The translations under genes and the position numbers were made by a program. Shown in pieces: positions 20,220 to 28,902 of a stretch of DNA of 47,931 bases; within the stretch, counting starts at the first letter, position 1; each line of letters starts with the position of its first letter. The notes under the pieces were generated by a model. That model was given only the letters and a program-made list of their open reading frames with translations, made no database searches and was not told the DNA's origin. The DNA is from Shewanella profunda. Its GTDB lineage: Bacteria; Pseudomonadota; Gammaproteobacteria; Enterobacterales; Shewanellaceae. The DNA lies in the NCBI RefSeq assembly GCF_023283765.1, contig NZ_JAKILG010000039.1, positions 1 through 47,931 on the forward strand. Direction: 5' to 3'.

Positions 20220-21131
20220 ATGCAATATTTTCCGTTATTTATCGATACCATTAACTTAAATGTGTTGTTAGTGGGAGCGGGTGATGTCGCGAGCCGTAAA
20301 CTGGCGCTTCTAACCCGAACTGAGGCCAATATTCATGTGATTGCGCCACAAGTGAACACCGAGGTGCAGCGTTACGCTGAGGCAGGTCGTATTCTTCTCT
20401 CTGTGCGTGAAGTGGCTCACGCTGATATTCAAAATTACGATTTAGTTTACTTAGCTACTGCGAACGACAGTCTTAATGCCGAACTTGCGACCCTAGCTAC
20501 AGCGCGGAGGATCTGGGTTAATGCGGTTGATAACCCTGCTTTTTGCCGTTTTATCACACCATCAATCGTTGACCGTGGTCGCTTAGTTGTGGCGATAAGT
20601 ACGGCGGGTGCAGCACCAGTTTTTGCTCGGACAGTTCGTTCGCGCTTAGAGATCAGCCTGCCGCAATCACTTAAGCCACTCTTTGATTTTGTCGCCGATA
20701 AGCGTATTGAAGTGCAGGATAGGCTTGAGTCGACGACCGCCCGGCGTTTATTTTGGGAGCGCTTTTTTGACACAAATGGTGATCGTTTCGATAATCGGAC
20801 TCTTGAACACTATCATAATGCCTTTAATAACTTGGTCGGCCGCGGTGAAATCTTACTAATAGAGGATGCTGTTCCAGTCGACTTACTACCCGTTGCCGCT
20901 ATGCCATTATTGCAACGACTCGATTGGATATATAGCCAAGGGGAGTTGAGTGAAGAGCTTGCTGAATGGGTGCGTCGAGATGCTAGTCGGGGCGAGTTAC
21001 CTGCACTTAGCGAATTGAGTAAAGCCTATGAGCAGGGTACGCGGATGTTGTTGGTTGCCGATATACAAAAAATCAATCAGTTAAAAGCCCATTTCCCTAT
21101 GGCGAAGCATTTACGCCCCGGGGCGATTTAA
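20220..21131 (+). CDS. Siroheme synthase N-domain protein (precorrin-2 dehydrogenase/ferrochelatase)
   Basis: 303-residue protein whose first ~210 residues match the N-terminal half of CysG/Met8: the NAD-binding loop VLLVGAGDVASRK near 15-27, VNAVDNPAFCRF near 103, and the STAGAAPVFAR segment near 128. It should oxidise precorrin-2 and insert iron to give siroheme for sulfite and nitrite reductases. The uroporphyrinogen methyltransferase half of CysG is absent, so that step needs a separate gene. The final ~90 residues are not part of the usual domain. ATG at 20220 has AGGA nine bases upstream; TTG at 20211 is too close to it. Confidence 0.85.
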   Translation: MQYFPLFIDTINLNVLLVGAGDVASRKLALLTRTEANIHVIAPQVNTEVQRYAEAGRILLSVREVAHADIQNYDLVYLATANDSLNAELATLATARRIWVNAVDNPAFCRFITPSIVDRGRLVVAISTAGAAPVFARTVRSRLEISLPQSLKPLFDFVADKRIEVQDRLESTTARRLFWERFFDTNGDRFDNRTLEHYHNAFNNLVGRGEILLIEDAVPVDLLPVAAMPLLQRLDWIYSQGELSEELAEWVRRDASRGELPALSELSKAYEQGTRMLLVADIQKINQLKAHFPMAKHLRPGAI

Positions 21132-21278
21132 TCTCACTCTTGGATTTATCCTCTGGGCACGATTTAGCTGGGCGTATCCTATTGTTCGTTTGAGCTAATG
21201 GCGAGTCTCAGGTAGACTCGGCTCCTTTGTTATAGATTTCATATGACTTTGAATTTCACTCTTTATTCGGAATAGGCT

Positions 21279-21824
21279 ATGGCCCTCAAATCGACCGTAT
21301 TTAAGGTCAACTTACAGATTGCCGATATGGATCGGAATTATTATCAAGATCATCAACTGACCCTCGCGCAACATCCTTCTGAAACCGACGGACGTATGAT
21401 GGTACGTTTACTGGCTTTCATCATTAATGCCAGCGATACCTTAAGTTTTAGTAAAGGACTTTGTGTCGATGATGAGCCTGAGCTATGGGATAAAAGCCTT
21501 TCCGGTGAAATCAATTTGTGGGTCGAATTTGGTCAGGCCGATGAAAAGTGGCTGAGAAAGGCCAGTGGTCGTGCTAAAGCGGTACAACTCTTTACCTACG
21601 GTGGCCGTAGTGTGCCTATTTGGTGGAAGCAGAATCAGCAGGCACTAGAACGTTATCAAAACTTAAAGGTTTGGAATATTGCCGAAGAGTCAGTGACCGC
21701 GATGGAAGCCTTTGTCGGGCGCAATATGGCATTGCAAGTTTCTATCAGTGAAGGACAAATTTGGATATCAGATAATGAAAACAGCGTACTGATCGAGCCT
21801 GAAATCTTAAAAGATAATCAGTAG
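21279..21824 (+). CDS. yaeQ: YaeQ family protein
   Basis: 181-residue protein of the YaeQ family, recognised by its start MALKSTVFKVNLQIADMDRN, the ETDGRMMVRLLAF segment near 45 and PELWDKSLSGEINLWVEFG near 66. The fold is related to PD-(D/E)XK nucleases, and the conserved acidic and Gln residues (E..Q in WVEFGQ) fit such a site. The biochemical role is unresolved. GGAATAGG precedes the ATG. A hairpin separates it from the convergent protease gene. Confidence 0.93.
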   Translation: MALKSTVFKVNLQIADMDRNYYQDHQLTLAQHPSETDGRMMVRLLAFIINASDTLSFSKGLCVDDEPELWDKSLSGEINLWVEFGQADEKWLRKASGRAKAVQLFTYGGRSVPIWWKQNQQALERYQNLKVWNIAEESVTAMEAFVGRNMALQVSISEGQIWISDNENSVLIEPEILKDNQ

Positions 21825-21835
21825 ACCAAACGAAA

Positions 21836-21859
21836 AAGAGCCTGCGAATGCAGGCTCTT
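21836..21859. terminator. Bidirectional terminator between yaeQ and the subtilase gene
   Basis: The perfect stem AAGAGCCTGC (21836-21845) / GCAGGCTCTT (21850-21859) has a GAAT loop. The T-run is best on the minus strand (CTCTTTTTCG), so it mainly ends the protease transcript. It lies 22 bases past that gene's stop. Confidence 0.85.
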
Positions 21860-21880
21860 ATCATTTATATAGGTTTGTGG

Positions 21881-24331
21881 TTAGTTGAAACTTAGTTCCC
21901 AGCTATCGATATAACCTACATCGCTTCGACCGCTATCTACTGCTTTTAACTTCCACACACCACTCGATTCAACACCTGTCATATCAACAGTATAGCTTTG
22001 GTTGATATTGTCAGCGCCGGCACCGGTATTGCTGTGTAATGTTGCAGTTTGACCACTAGGGCTGATTAATTGAACTTTTAAATCACCAATATAAGGGTGA
22101 ACTATGTTCACTACCGCGGTCACTGTGCCTGAATCACCCGTACGAGCCACCGTGATTGGGCTGGTGATCCCCGCTGCTTTATTATCAGGAATATTGTAAT
22201 TGTCAGTATTGGTATAGCTTGATGGCTCGGTTGGTGGAGTACCTCCCCCCGTTCCAGCGGTGTAGCTAGCCGTTAAGGTAACACCGCTGAAGGTGGAGTA
22301 ACCTTTCACCATGGCGTAGTAAGTACCTGATTGTACGTTGGTGATTGGGCAAGACTCACTATTGCCACTTTTATACGGGCGGCAATCGTAGTTGGAGGTA
22401 GTTGGTGCTGCGCCGTATTGAACATATAAGTCAGCATCACCTGTTCCCCCATTCATCACAAAGCCTAGGTTAGTTGCACCTGCAGGAACCTCAAATGAAA
22501 AATGTAATTCTTCACTTGCTGCGCCAGCTAAGCCTGTTTTCGCCACACCGTTCACGAGTACGCTATCGCCTGGCTCAGTTGGATCAACAGGATCCGTTGG
22601 GCCATTACAAGAGGCATCTAAAAAGGTTTTCGCAGCGACAGCATTCACTAGGCCATGACCATAGTAATTGTCACGACCTGCAGTGCCCAGATCTTCAGCC
22701 GTAGCTTTCAATGCATTACGAACTTGCGCTGCGCTACATTCTGGATGATAACTCCATACCAATGTAGCAACGCCAGACACGTGTGGTGTCGCCATTGAAG
22801 TACCGTTGTAGTACTCATAATCTTTGTTGCCTTGATTACTTACCGTAACCGTTGCGCCAACTTGATTACGTAGTGCTAAGCCTGTTGCGCGATCCACAGA
22901 AACTGACACTAAAGTGGCTTCGTTGTTGGCATCCACTAAGAATGGGTTTTGTAGGCCGGGTAAGCTAGTATTACTGAAAACAATTGCCGCACTGGCTCCC
23001 GCATTTTTACAGGCTTTCACTGCGTTAATTTCTGGATAGCTAGTGCCTTGATTACCCACACGTTCTACTAAACAGATTTTGTTGGTCATGCTACCGCAAT
23101 TAAAGCTTGTGCCGCTAACGGTACATTCTGCCAGTGTTGCTGTGGTCGTGCCGTTAAACGGCGCCGATACATAGCTGCCACCAGAGGATATTAAACGGTT
23201 ATGGGGCACTACACCGGCATTAAAATACGATTGGCTGCCAATAGTGATATCGGCTAAACGTCCTTCACCACGGGTAACGGTAGACAGAACCGCTTCACCA
23301 GGGCCAGCAATTTCGACTTGATTGGTGTATTGGGAAAAGGCCGAGTGATTTTTATTACTATCCACAGAGGCAACAGACATCACACTATCATAGGAGGCTG
23401 GATAGCTGTGGGTACTATCACCTGCATTTCCTGCGGCGGCTATGAGTAGCACACCATTATTGTAATGGGCTGCCATAGCATTACGTTCAGTCGTACTTGA
23501 ACCTGATCCACCTAAGCTCATAGTTACTACATTCGCCCCGTTTGTGACACAGGTATCTATTGCTGAAACGAGGGATGAAGAGTAACCCCAGCCTGATTCG
23601 TTAAATACTTTAACAATATGGATATTGGCATTTTGATTTGGCATTACTCCGACAACACCATCGTTGTTGGCTATTGCCGCGATGGTGCCAGCAACGTGGG
23701 TGCCATGGGCATTATTATTACCCGGTTCAAACCAGTTACCAGTACCTGAGTTATTGGTGCCAGTGGCATTGTTTCCACTGAGATCACTATGTCCGCGATC
23801 GTAGCCAGAATCGATAATACAGATAGTACGATTACCCGCTTGACTATCACTTAACTGGGTTGCACCCACATAGGTTTGTCCCCAAGGTGTAGTTTCACTC
23901 AGAAAATGACGAGGTAAATCCTCTTCAACATATTCCACATCGGGTCTAGATTTTAATGCACTAATCCCTTTGGCATCGAGTTTGACTGAGTAACTATTTG
24001 TGCGCCCAATGCGTTTCATTTCTTTTGCTTGAACCCTATTAAGGGCACTGTGTTGAGCACTGATCTCAGCTACTAGGGGCTGATAGTTCATTGTTGTGGG
24101 CAGTTCATCTATTTGGGCACTATCGGCAGATTGCAAATCGTTGACTGACATTGTTGCCGTAGTATCGGCATTTTTGAACTTGACGATATAACGCTTTGGT
24201 AGCGGAGAGGTTTGGGCTTGCATTCCTGCAGCTAAATCAAGTGGTTGTGGGGCAGCATTTACCCCTACTGAAATAGCAATGGCTAAGCTGGATAGGCTCA
24301 GGGCTATTTTTGTGCTTTTACTCATAGTCAT
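21881..24331 (-). CDS. Secreted subtilisin-like serine protease (S8) with PA, PPC and P domains
   Basis: 816-residue exported protease. A signal peptide (about 1-26, ending VNAA) is followed by an inhibitor I9-type propeptide (about 45-142). The S8 catalytic domain has D174 in DSGYDRGHSDL, H209 in HGTHVAGT and S512 in GTSMATPHVSG, with a PA domain inserted at about 365-495. The C-terminus has a PPC domain (about 590-695, ending before a Gly/Thr/Pro linker) and a proprotein convertase P domain (about 705-816). The pro- and tail domains are normally processed during maturation. Several Cys residues suggest disulfides. It probably degrades extracellular protein for nutrition. The ribosome binding site is weak; MTM gives two alternative starts. 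Confidence 0.95.
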   Translation of the reverse strand: MTMSKSTKIALSLSSLAIAISVGVNAAPQPLDLAAGMQAQTSPLPKRYIVKFKNADTTATMSVNDLQSADSAQIDELPTTMNYQPLVAEISAQHSALNRVQAKEMKRIGRTNSYSVKLDAKGISALKSRPDVEYVEEDLPRHFLSETTPWGQTYVGATQLSDSQAGNRTICIIDSGYDRGHSDLSGNNATGTNNSGTGNWFEPGNNNAHGTHVAGTIAAIANNDGVVGVMPNQNANIHIVKVFNESGWGYSSSLVSAIDTCVTNGANVVTMSLGGSGSSTTERNAMAAHYNNGVLLIAAAGNAGDSTHSYPASYDSVMSVASVDSNKNHSAFSQYTNQVEIAGPGEAVLSTVTRGEGRLADITIGSQSYFNAGVVPHNRLISSGGSYVSAPFNGTTTATLAECTVSGTSFNCGSMTNKICLVERVGNQGTSYPEINAVKACKNAGASAAIVFSNTSLPGLQNPFLVDANNEATLVSVSVDRATGLALRNQVGATVTVSNQGNKDYEYYNGTSMATPHVSGVATLVWSYHPECSAAQVRNALKATAEDLGTAGRDNYYGHGLVNAVAAKTFLDASCNGPTDPVDPTEPGDSVLVNGVAKTGLAGAASEELHFSFEVPAGATNLGFVMNGGTGDADLYVQYGAAPTTSNYDCRPYKSGNSESCPITNVQSGTYYAMVKGYSTFSGVTLTASYTAGTGGGTPPTEPSSYTNTDNYNIPDNKAAGITSPITVARTGDSGTVTAVVNIVHPYIGDLKVQLISPSGQTATLHSNTGAGADNINQSYTVDMTGVESSGVWKLKAVDSGRSDVGYIDSWELSFN

Positions 24332-24932
24332 TTTTTTTCGTCCATGGTCAATTTAGTGTTAATCATTATTATTTTGTATTTTTAAAGAATAACTACGACT
24401 TGGATGCTACTCGGTTAGTGAATTTATCTTTGATAAAAAGATTTGTAAATTAATTGTTAATAGTACGGCAGCTGGTAAAATTTGGTGTTTAATAATCATT
24501 ATTGATGAATAAAAATTCAATATGTAACATATTGTAACGATTATTGGATGCTTGTTGTGTTTTTTTATGTGGTTAACATGAATAAGTGAACGCGAATTTA
24601 CTCGAGATGTTTATCTTTGATGTTTACATTCTATGTCATAATGCACTGATATTTAATCATATATTTATTTGTTATTTAAAAACTAAAGTTAATGTCATTT
24701 TGTTTTTGTTAAAATGGTGTGATTTCGACAAGTGATTGATTATGCGTATCTATCGCAATAGTTAGTCAGTGGGGTGACATATGCCAATTAATTGGCTGAT
24801 GATAAGGAATAAGGAATAAGGAATAAGGAATAAGGAATAAGGATGACTTGGATTTTCTTCCGGATGATTTTATAAGTCAGTAAAAGTAAAGTGCGAGTGA
24901 TACAAGTTAAAGACTTAAACTTGAACAATAAA
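24332..24932. other. Long AT-rich intergenic region upstream of the subtilase gene
   Basis: About 600 bases, strongly AT-rich. It must hold the protease promoter at its left end. At 24781 an ATG with GGGGTGA upstream opens a 12-codon frame that stops inside a heptanucleotide repeat, which is too short to call. No RNA gene or longer coding frame is visible. Confidence 0.5.
24804..24843. repeat. Heptanucleotide tandem repeat (AAGGAAT)
   Basis: Five perfect copies of AAGGAAT (24804-24838) are followed by a partial copy. It lies in the intergenic region, about 470 bases from the protease start and 440 bases beyond the start of the rhodanese gene. Such perfect short repeats change copy number by slippage. 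Confidence 0.95.
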
Positions 24933-24954
24933 AAAAGCGCCATATGGCGCTTTT
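24933..24954. terminator. Terminator of the RND/rhodanese operon
   Basis: The palindrome AAAAGCGC-CATATG-GCGCTTTT (24933-24954) lies 18 bases after the rhodanese stop. On the minus strand the stem is followed by a run of T, so it ends the operon. Confidence 0.8.
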
Positions 24955-24971
24955 AAGCTGTCAAAAATGTA

Positions 24972-25364
24972 TTACTTAGCCGTTATCTTTTGAGCTTCGA
25001 TTAAGCTCTGATACGCTCCACCATTAAAGGTTTGGGTGTATCCTGTTGCAACTAAATCGGCTATTGCTATACCACTTCGTCGGCCACTGCGGCAATACAG
25101 TACAACAGGCGTATCTTTAGGTATGCCTCGGTTAATAAATTCTTGTGTCACCTGTTCAAAAGGAATATTAACGGCATTAGCTAAATGACCCTCTGCAAAT
25201 TCCTCTGGTGTTCTGACATCGAGCACCATAGCACCAGCCAATATTTTCTCCCATGCCAAAGTGGGATCTTGCTCTGTGGCCTTTGTCATTAATGGCACTA
25301 AAAATAGGCTAAATAATGCCATGTACAGCAGACTCTGACCGCGAAGCATCAGTTTGTGGATCAC
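24972..25364 (-). CDS. Exported rhodanese-domain protein
   Basis: 130-residue single-domain rhodanese with an N-terminal hydrophobic signal (about residues 10-27, SLLYMALFSLFLVPLM), so probably periplasmic. The domain shows VLDVRTPEEFAEGHLANAVNIP near 48-69 and the active-site loop LYCRSGRRSG near 89-98 with its catalytic cysteine. It should carry sulfane sulfur as a persulfide. Translation starts at GTG behind AGGAGG. It lies 31 bases after the DUF2892 gene, in one operon with the RND pump. Confidence 0.9.
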   Translation of the reverse strand: MIHKLMLRGQSLLYMALFSLFLVPLMTKATEQDPTLAWEKILAGAMVLDVRTPEEFAEGHLANAVNIPFEQVTQEFINRGIPKDTPVVLYCRSGRRSGIAIADLVATGYTQTFNGGAYQSLIEAQKITAK

Positions 25365-25395
25365 GTCAATTCCTCCTAGATAGGTTATCTTATGA

Positions 25396-25608
25396 TTAAG
25401 ATTGTTTAGCTATTTCAGCCTCTGACTTTACCCCCAATTTACGTAAAACCATGGCGGCAGGGCAAAAACCTGTGAATGCACTTTGGAATAGATTAGCGCC
25501 AACAAAGGCTGTTAACCATATAAAGTTAGGGTGCACATAGACTGTTAACACTAGTGACAGTAACACCATCAATCCTGCAAAAGCCATAATGCTGCGTTCT
25601 AAAGACAT
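25396..25608 (-). CDS. Small DUF2892 membrane protein
   Basis: 70-residue protein with two hydrophobic segments (about 7-25 and 29-48) and the family motif FTGFCPAAMVLRKLG. Its relative forms the C-terminal membrane part of E. coli YgaP, a rhodanese fused to this domain. Here the two are separate adjacent genes, which supports joint function in sulfane sulfur handling at the membrane. AAGGAG precedes the ATG. Confidence 0.9.
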   Translation of the reverse strand: MSLERSIMAFAGLMVLLSLVLTVYVHPNFIWLTAFVGANLFQSAFTGFCPAAMVLRKLGVKSEAEIAKQS

Positions 25609-25650
25609 ATTTTACTCCTTGAGGCAGCACTATAACTGCCAATGTTATGG

Positions 25651-28600
25651 TTAACTTAATGTTTTATTTAAATTTATGCGGTTTTTCATCGCCGCGTAGT
25701 ACAACACTGGGATCACAATAAGCGTCAATAGGGTAGAGATAAAAATACCAAAGATCAGACTTATCGCTAATCCGTTGAAAATGGGATCGTCAAGGATAAA
25801 CAATGCCCCGATCATGGCCGCTAATGCAGTCAACATAATGGGTTTGGCTCGCACTGCACCCGAGTGGATAACAGCCTGCTCAAAGGGTACGCCAGATGCG
25901 GTCTCTTGATTGATAAAATCGACCAATAATATCGAGTTACGCACAATGATCCCCGCCAGCGCTATGATGCCTATCATGGATGTTGCCGTAAATTGTGCTC
26001 CAAGTAAGGCATGTCCTGGCATTACCCCAATGATGGTCAGTGGGATAGGGGCCATAATAACGAGTGGCACAAGATAGGATTTAAACTGGGCCACGACTAA
26101 CAAATAAATGGCTATCATGCCAACGCCATAGGCGATCCCCATATCCCTAAAGGTTTCGTAGGTGATCTTCCATTCACCATCCCAAAGTACTGCGACTGAA
26201 TCTAACCCCGTAGGTTGGTGGATATAATGTTGATCAAACCCTAAACCATCTACGCTATCAATGTTACCCGCCATATCAAACATACCGTAGAGCGGACTGT
26301 CCAGTGGCCCCGACATATCAGCAATGACCATGATCATCGGGATCATATTTTTGTGGATAATGGGTGCATCAATCTTGCCACGTTTAATGGTGACAAGTTC
26401 AGAGACGGGTACGGATTGCCCTGTTTGGCTCTGTAGTTTCATATTCAGCACTTGCTCTAAATCGACCTTAGCACCTTCTTTGAGTTGCAAGCGGATTGGA
26501 ACGGGTTGCTTTTGCTGAGCTTGATGCAAATAACTCACATCTTTACCACCAACTGAGGTGGCAATAAGATCGACGATATTGCTATAGGGAACCGCCATCA
26601 GACTGGCTTTACTGCGATCGATCATCACTTGCCATTTTTGCTGTGCTGCGGGCAAGAAGATATCGATATCCACAACATCTTTGGTTTCGTGAAAGAGTGC
26701 CTGTAAGTCATAGGCTGCCTGTTCGCGGATTGTGGCACTCGGACCATAAACTTCCGCGACTATGGGTGACCAGACCGGTGGCCCTGGCGGCACTTCTACC
26801 ACTTTAATATTGGCTTGATACTGTTTACCTATTTGCTGTAAGTCGTCCCTTACCGATATCGCAATACTGTGGCTGTCGCGTTTACGATGTTTTTTATCCA
26901 CCAGATTCACTTGAATATCGCCGATTTCTTGGCTGTTACGCAGGAAATAATGGCGCACTAAGCCGTTGAAATTCATCGGTGCGTTAGTGCCTGCATATAA
27001 TTGTACGTGTTCGACTTCAGGTACTGTCGTGAGGTAGCGACTTAAATCCTGCATAACTCTTTGTGTTTGTTCTACTGGTGTGCCTTCAGGCATATCCACC
27101 ATCACTTGGAACTCAGATTTGTTGTCAAAGGGCAGCATTTTAAGGACAACAAGTTGAGCAATGGGCAGCGCGACGGCAATGCTAATAAGCACAAATACAC
27201 CAGCGGCTAATCCTATTCTCGCTTTACGTGCATTTTTACCGAGTAGGAAAGGGCTTATTAAATGAGTAAAAAAACGCACCATTTTGTTTTCAGTTTGCTC
27301 ACCATGGGGAGCGTGGGTCGGAACATGGCTTTTAAGCAGTTTACGGCTAAGCCAAGGGGTGACGATGAAGGCAACGACGAGGGAGATAAGCATTCCCATA
27401 CTGGCATTGATAGGTATAGGGCTCATATAAGGCCCCATTAGGCCCGAGACAAATGCCATAGGTAATAATGCTGCTATAACGGTAAACGTTGCCAGAATCG
27501 TGGGGCCGCCAACTTCATCTACAGCAATGGGGATCAGCTCACTAAAGGACTTTTTACCCAACGCCATATGCCTGTGAATATTTTCTACCACGACGATGGC
27601 GTCATCGACCAAAATCCCAATAGAGAAAATTAAGGCGAATAATGACACCCTATTGAGGGTAAATCCCCATGCCCAAGAGGCAAACAGAGTGATCGCCAGT
27701 GTAACAATAATTGCGATACCGACGACTAAGGATTCGCGGGCGCCCATGGTTAATAATACCAACACGACAACAGCGCTAGTGGCAAAAATAAGTTTTAAAA
27801 TAAGTGTGTTAGATTTATCTGCCGCAGTTTCACCATAGTTTCGAGAGACTGTAACGTCCACATTTGCGGGGATTAGCACATTGTCGACTTTGGCGATACG
27901 CTCCAATACCGCATCGGCAATATCAACGGCGTTCTGCCCCGGTTGCTTGCCAATGGCGATAGTAACAGCAGGATAAATATCGGTTTTATCGCCATACCAG
28001 ACGTTCTGTGTCGGGAGGTCACTCTTCAGATTTATATCGGCAATGTCCGCTAAATAAATGGGAATACTCTTGCCGTTATTGTCTTTATAGACACTGATAA
28101 CTAACTGTTTAATATCATCGATAGATTGTAAAAATTGCCCAGCTTGAACTTTAATCTCTTGATTACCTTGAACCAGAGAGGCTGGCATCGAGATATGGTT
28201 ATTATCGTTAAGACTTTGCTTTAGTTTGTCGTAGGTGAGGTTATAGCTATTCATTTTGGCAGGATCGATCCGCACATTGGCCACTATTTTGTGTTGACCA
28301 ACCGTATAGATCTCGCGGGTGCCTGGAATACGTTTAATCTCGGTTTCTAATCCTAGAGCCACATGGGTCAGTTCTTCTGCTGAAGTGTTTTTATCCTTCG
28401 ACCAGAGGGTTAGGCTAACGATCGGCACATCATCGATGCCTCGTGGTTTGATAAGCGGTTCTCCCACCCCCGCACCTTGGGGCAATTTATCCATATTGGA
28501 ATAAATTTGGTTATACAGACTAACAATGGCATCGTTACGCGCGACGCCAACCTCAAAAATAACAATGATCAGCGCACCATCGGGTTGAGAAAAAGAATAA

Positions 28601-28878
28601 AGGGTATCTATTCCCTTTATTTCGGAAATCACTTGCTCAGCAGGTAGAGTGACTAAGTTTTCAACCTCAGTTGGCGTCGCACCGGGAAAGGGAATAAAAA
28701 CATCGGCAAAAGTGACATCAATTTGCGGTTCTTCTTCCTTTGGTGTCACCAGAATAGCGAACAATCCCAGTAGCAGTCCAAGTAGTGCTAATAATGGGGT
28801 TATTGCACTATTTTGGAATGCTGCGGCAATTTTGCCGGAAATACCAAGCGTGGTTTGCAAAGTCGGTTCCTGTTTCAT
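25651..28878 (-). CDS. RND efflux pump permease
   Basis: 1075-residue inner-membrane proton antiporter of the RND superfamily. It has one N-terminal helix, a first porter region, five helices including the proton-relay segment FSIGILVDDAIVVVENIHRHM near 425-445, then the second half in the same layout. The GDD-like pair of aspartates is kept. The N-terminal segment TPKEEEPQIDV fits a subgroup of hydrophobe/amphiphile pumps. The membrane fusion partner is upstream, and no outer-membrane channel gene is adjacent, so it probably borrows a TolC. GAGG precedes the ATG. The substrate is unknown. Confidence 0.93.
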   Translation of the reverse strand: MKQEPTLQTTLGISGKIAAAFQNSAITPLLALLGLLLGLFAILVTPKEEEPQIDVTFADVFIPFPGATPTEVENLVTLPAEQVISEIKGIDTLYSFSQPDGALIIVIFEVGVARNDAIVSLYNQIYSNMDKLPQGAGVGEPLIKPRGIDDVPIVSLTLWSKDKNTSAEELTHVALGLETEIKRIPGTREIYTVGQHKIVANVRIDPAKMNSYNLTYDKLKQSLNDNNHISMPASLVQGNQEIKVQAGQFLQSIDDIKQLVISVYKDNNGKSIPIYLADIADINLKSDLPTQNVWYGDKTDIYPAVTIAIGKQPGQNAVDIADAVLERIAKVDNVLIPANVDVTVSRNYGETAADKSNTLILKLIFATSAVVVLVLLTMGARESLVVGIAIIVTLAITLFASWAWGFTLNRVSLFALIFSIGILVDDAIVVVENIHRHMALGKKSFSELIPIAVDEVGGPTILATFTVIAALLPMAFVSGLMGPYMSPIPINASMGMLISLVVAFIVTPWLSRKLLKSHVPTHAPHGEQTENKMVRFFTHLISPFLLGKNARKARIGLAAGVFVLISIAVALPIAQLVVLKMLPFDNKSEFQVMVDMPEGTPVEQTQRVMQDLSRYLTTVPEVEHVQLYAGTNAPMNFNGLVRHYFLRNSQEIGDIQVNLVDKKHRKRDSHSIAISVRDDLQQIGKQYQANIKVVEVPPGPPVWSPIVAEVYGPSATIREQAAYDLQALFHETKDVVDIDIFLPAAQQKWQVMIDRSKASLMAVPYSNIVDLIATSVGGKDVSYLHQAQQKQPVPIRLQLKEGAKVDLEQVLNMKLQSQTGQSVPVSELVTIKRGKIDAPIIHKNMIPMIMVIADMSGPLDSPLYGMFDMAGNIDSVDGLGFDQHYIHQPTGLDSVAVLWDGEWKITYETFRDMGIAYGVGMIAIYLLVVAQFKSYLVPLVIMAPIPLTIIGVMPGHALLGAQFTATSMIGIIALAGIIVRNSILLVDFINQETASGVPFEQAVIHSGAVRAKPIMLTALAAMIGALFILDDPIFNGLAISLIFGIFISTLLTLIVIPVLYYAAMKNRINLNKTLS

Positions 28879-28902
28879 AAAACAACCTCAATAAAACATC
28901 AG

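Noticed and set aside
24781..24819. A 12-codon frame starting at ATG 24781 with GGGGTGA upstream
   Set aside because: It is too short and ends inside a simple repeat. It is mentioned only in the intergenic description and not called as a gene.
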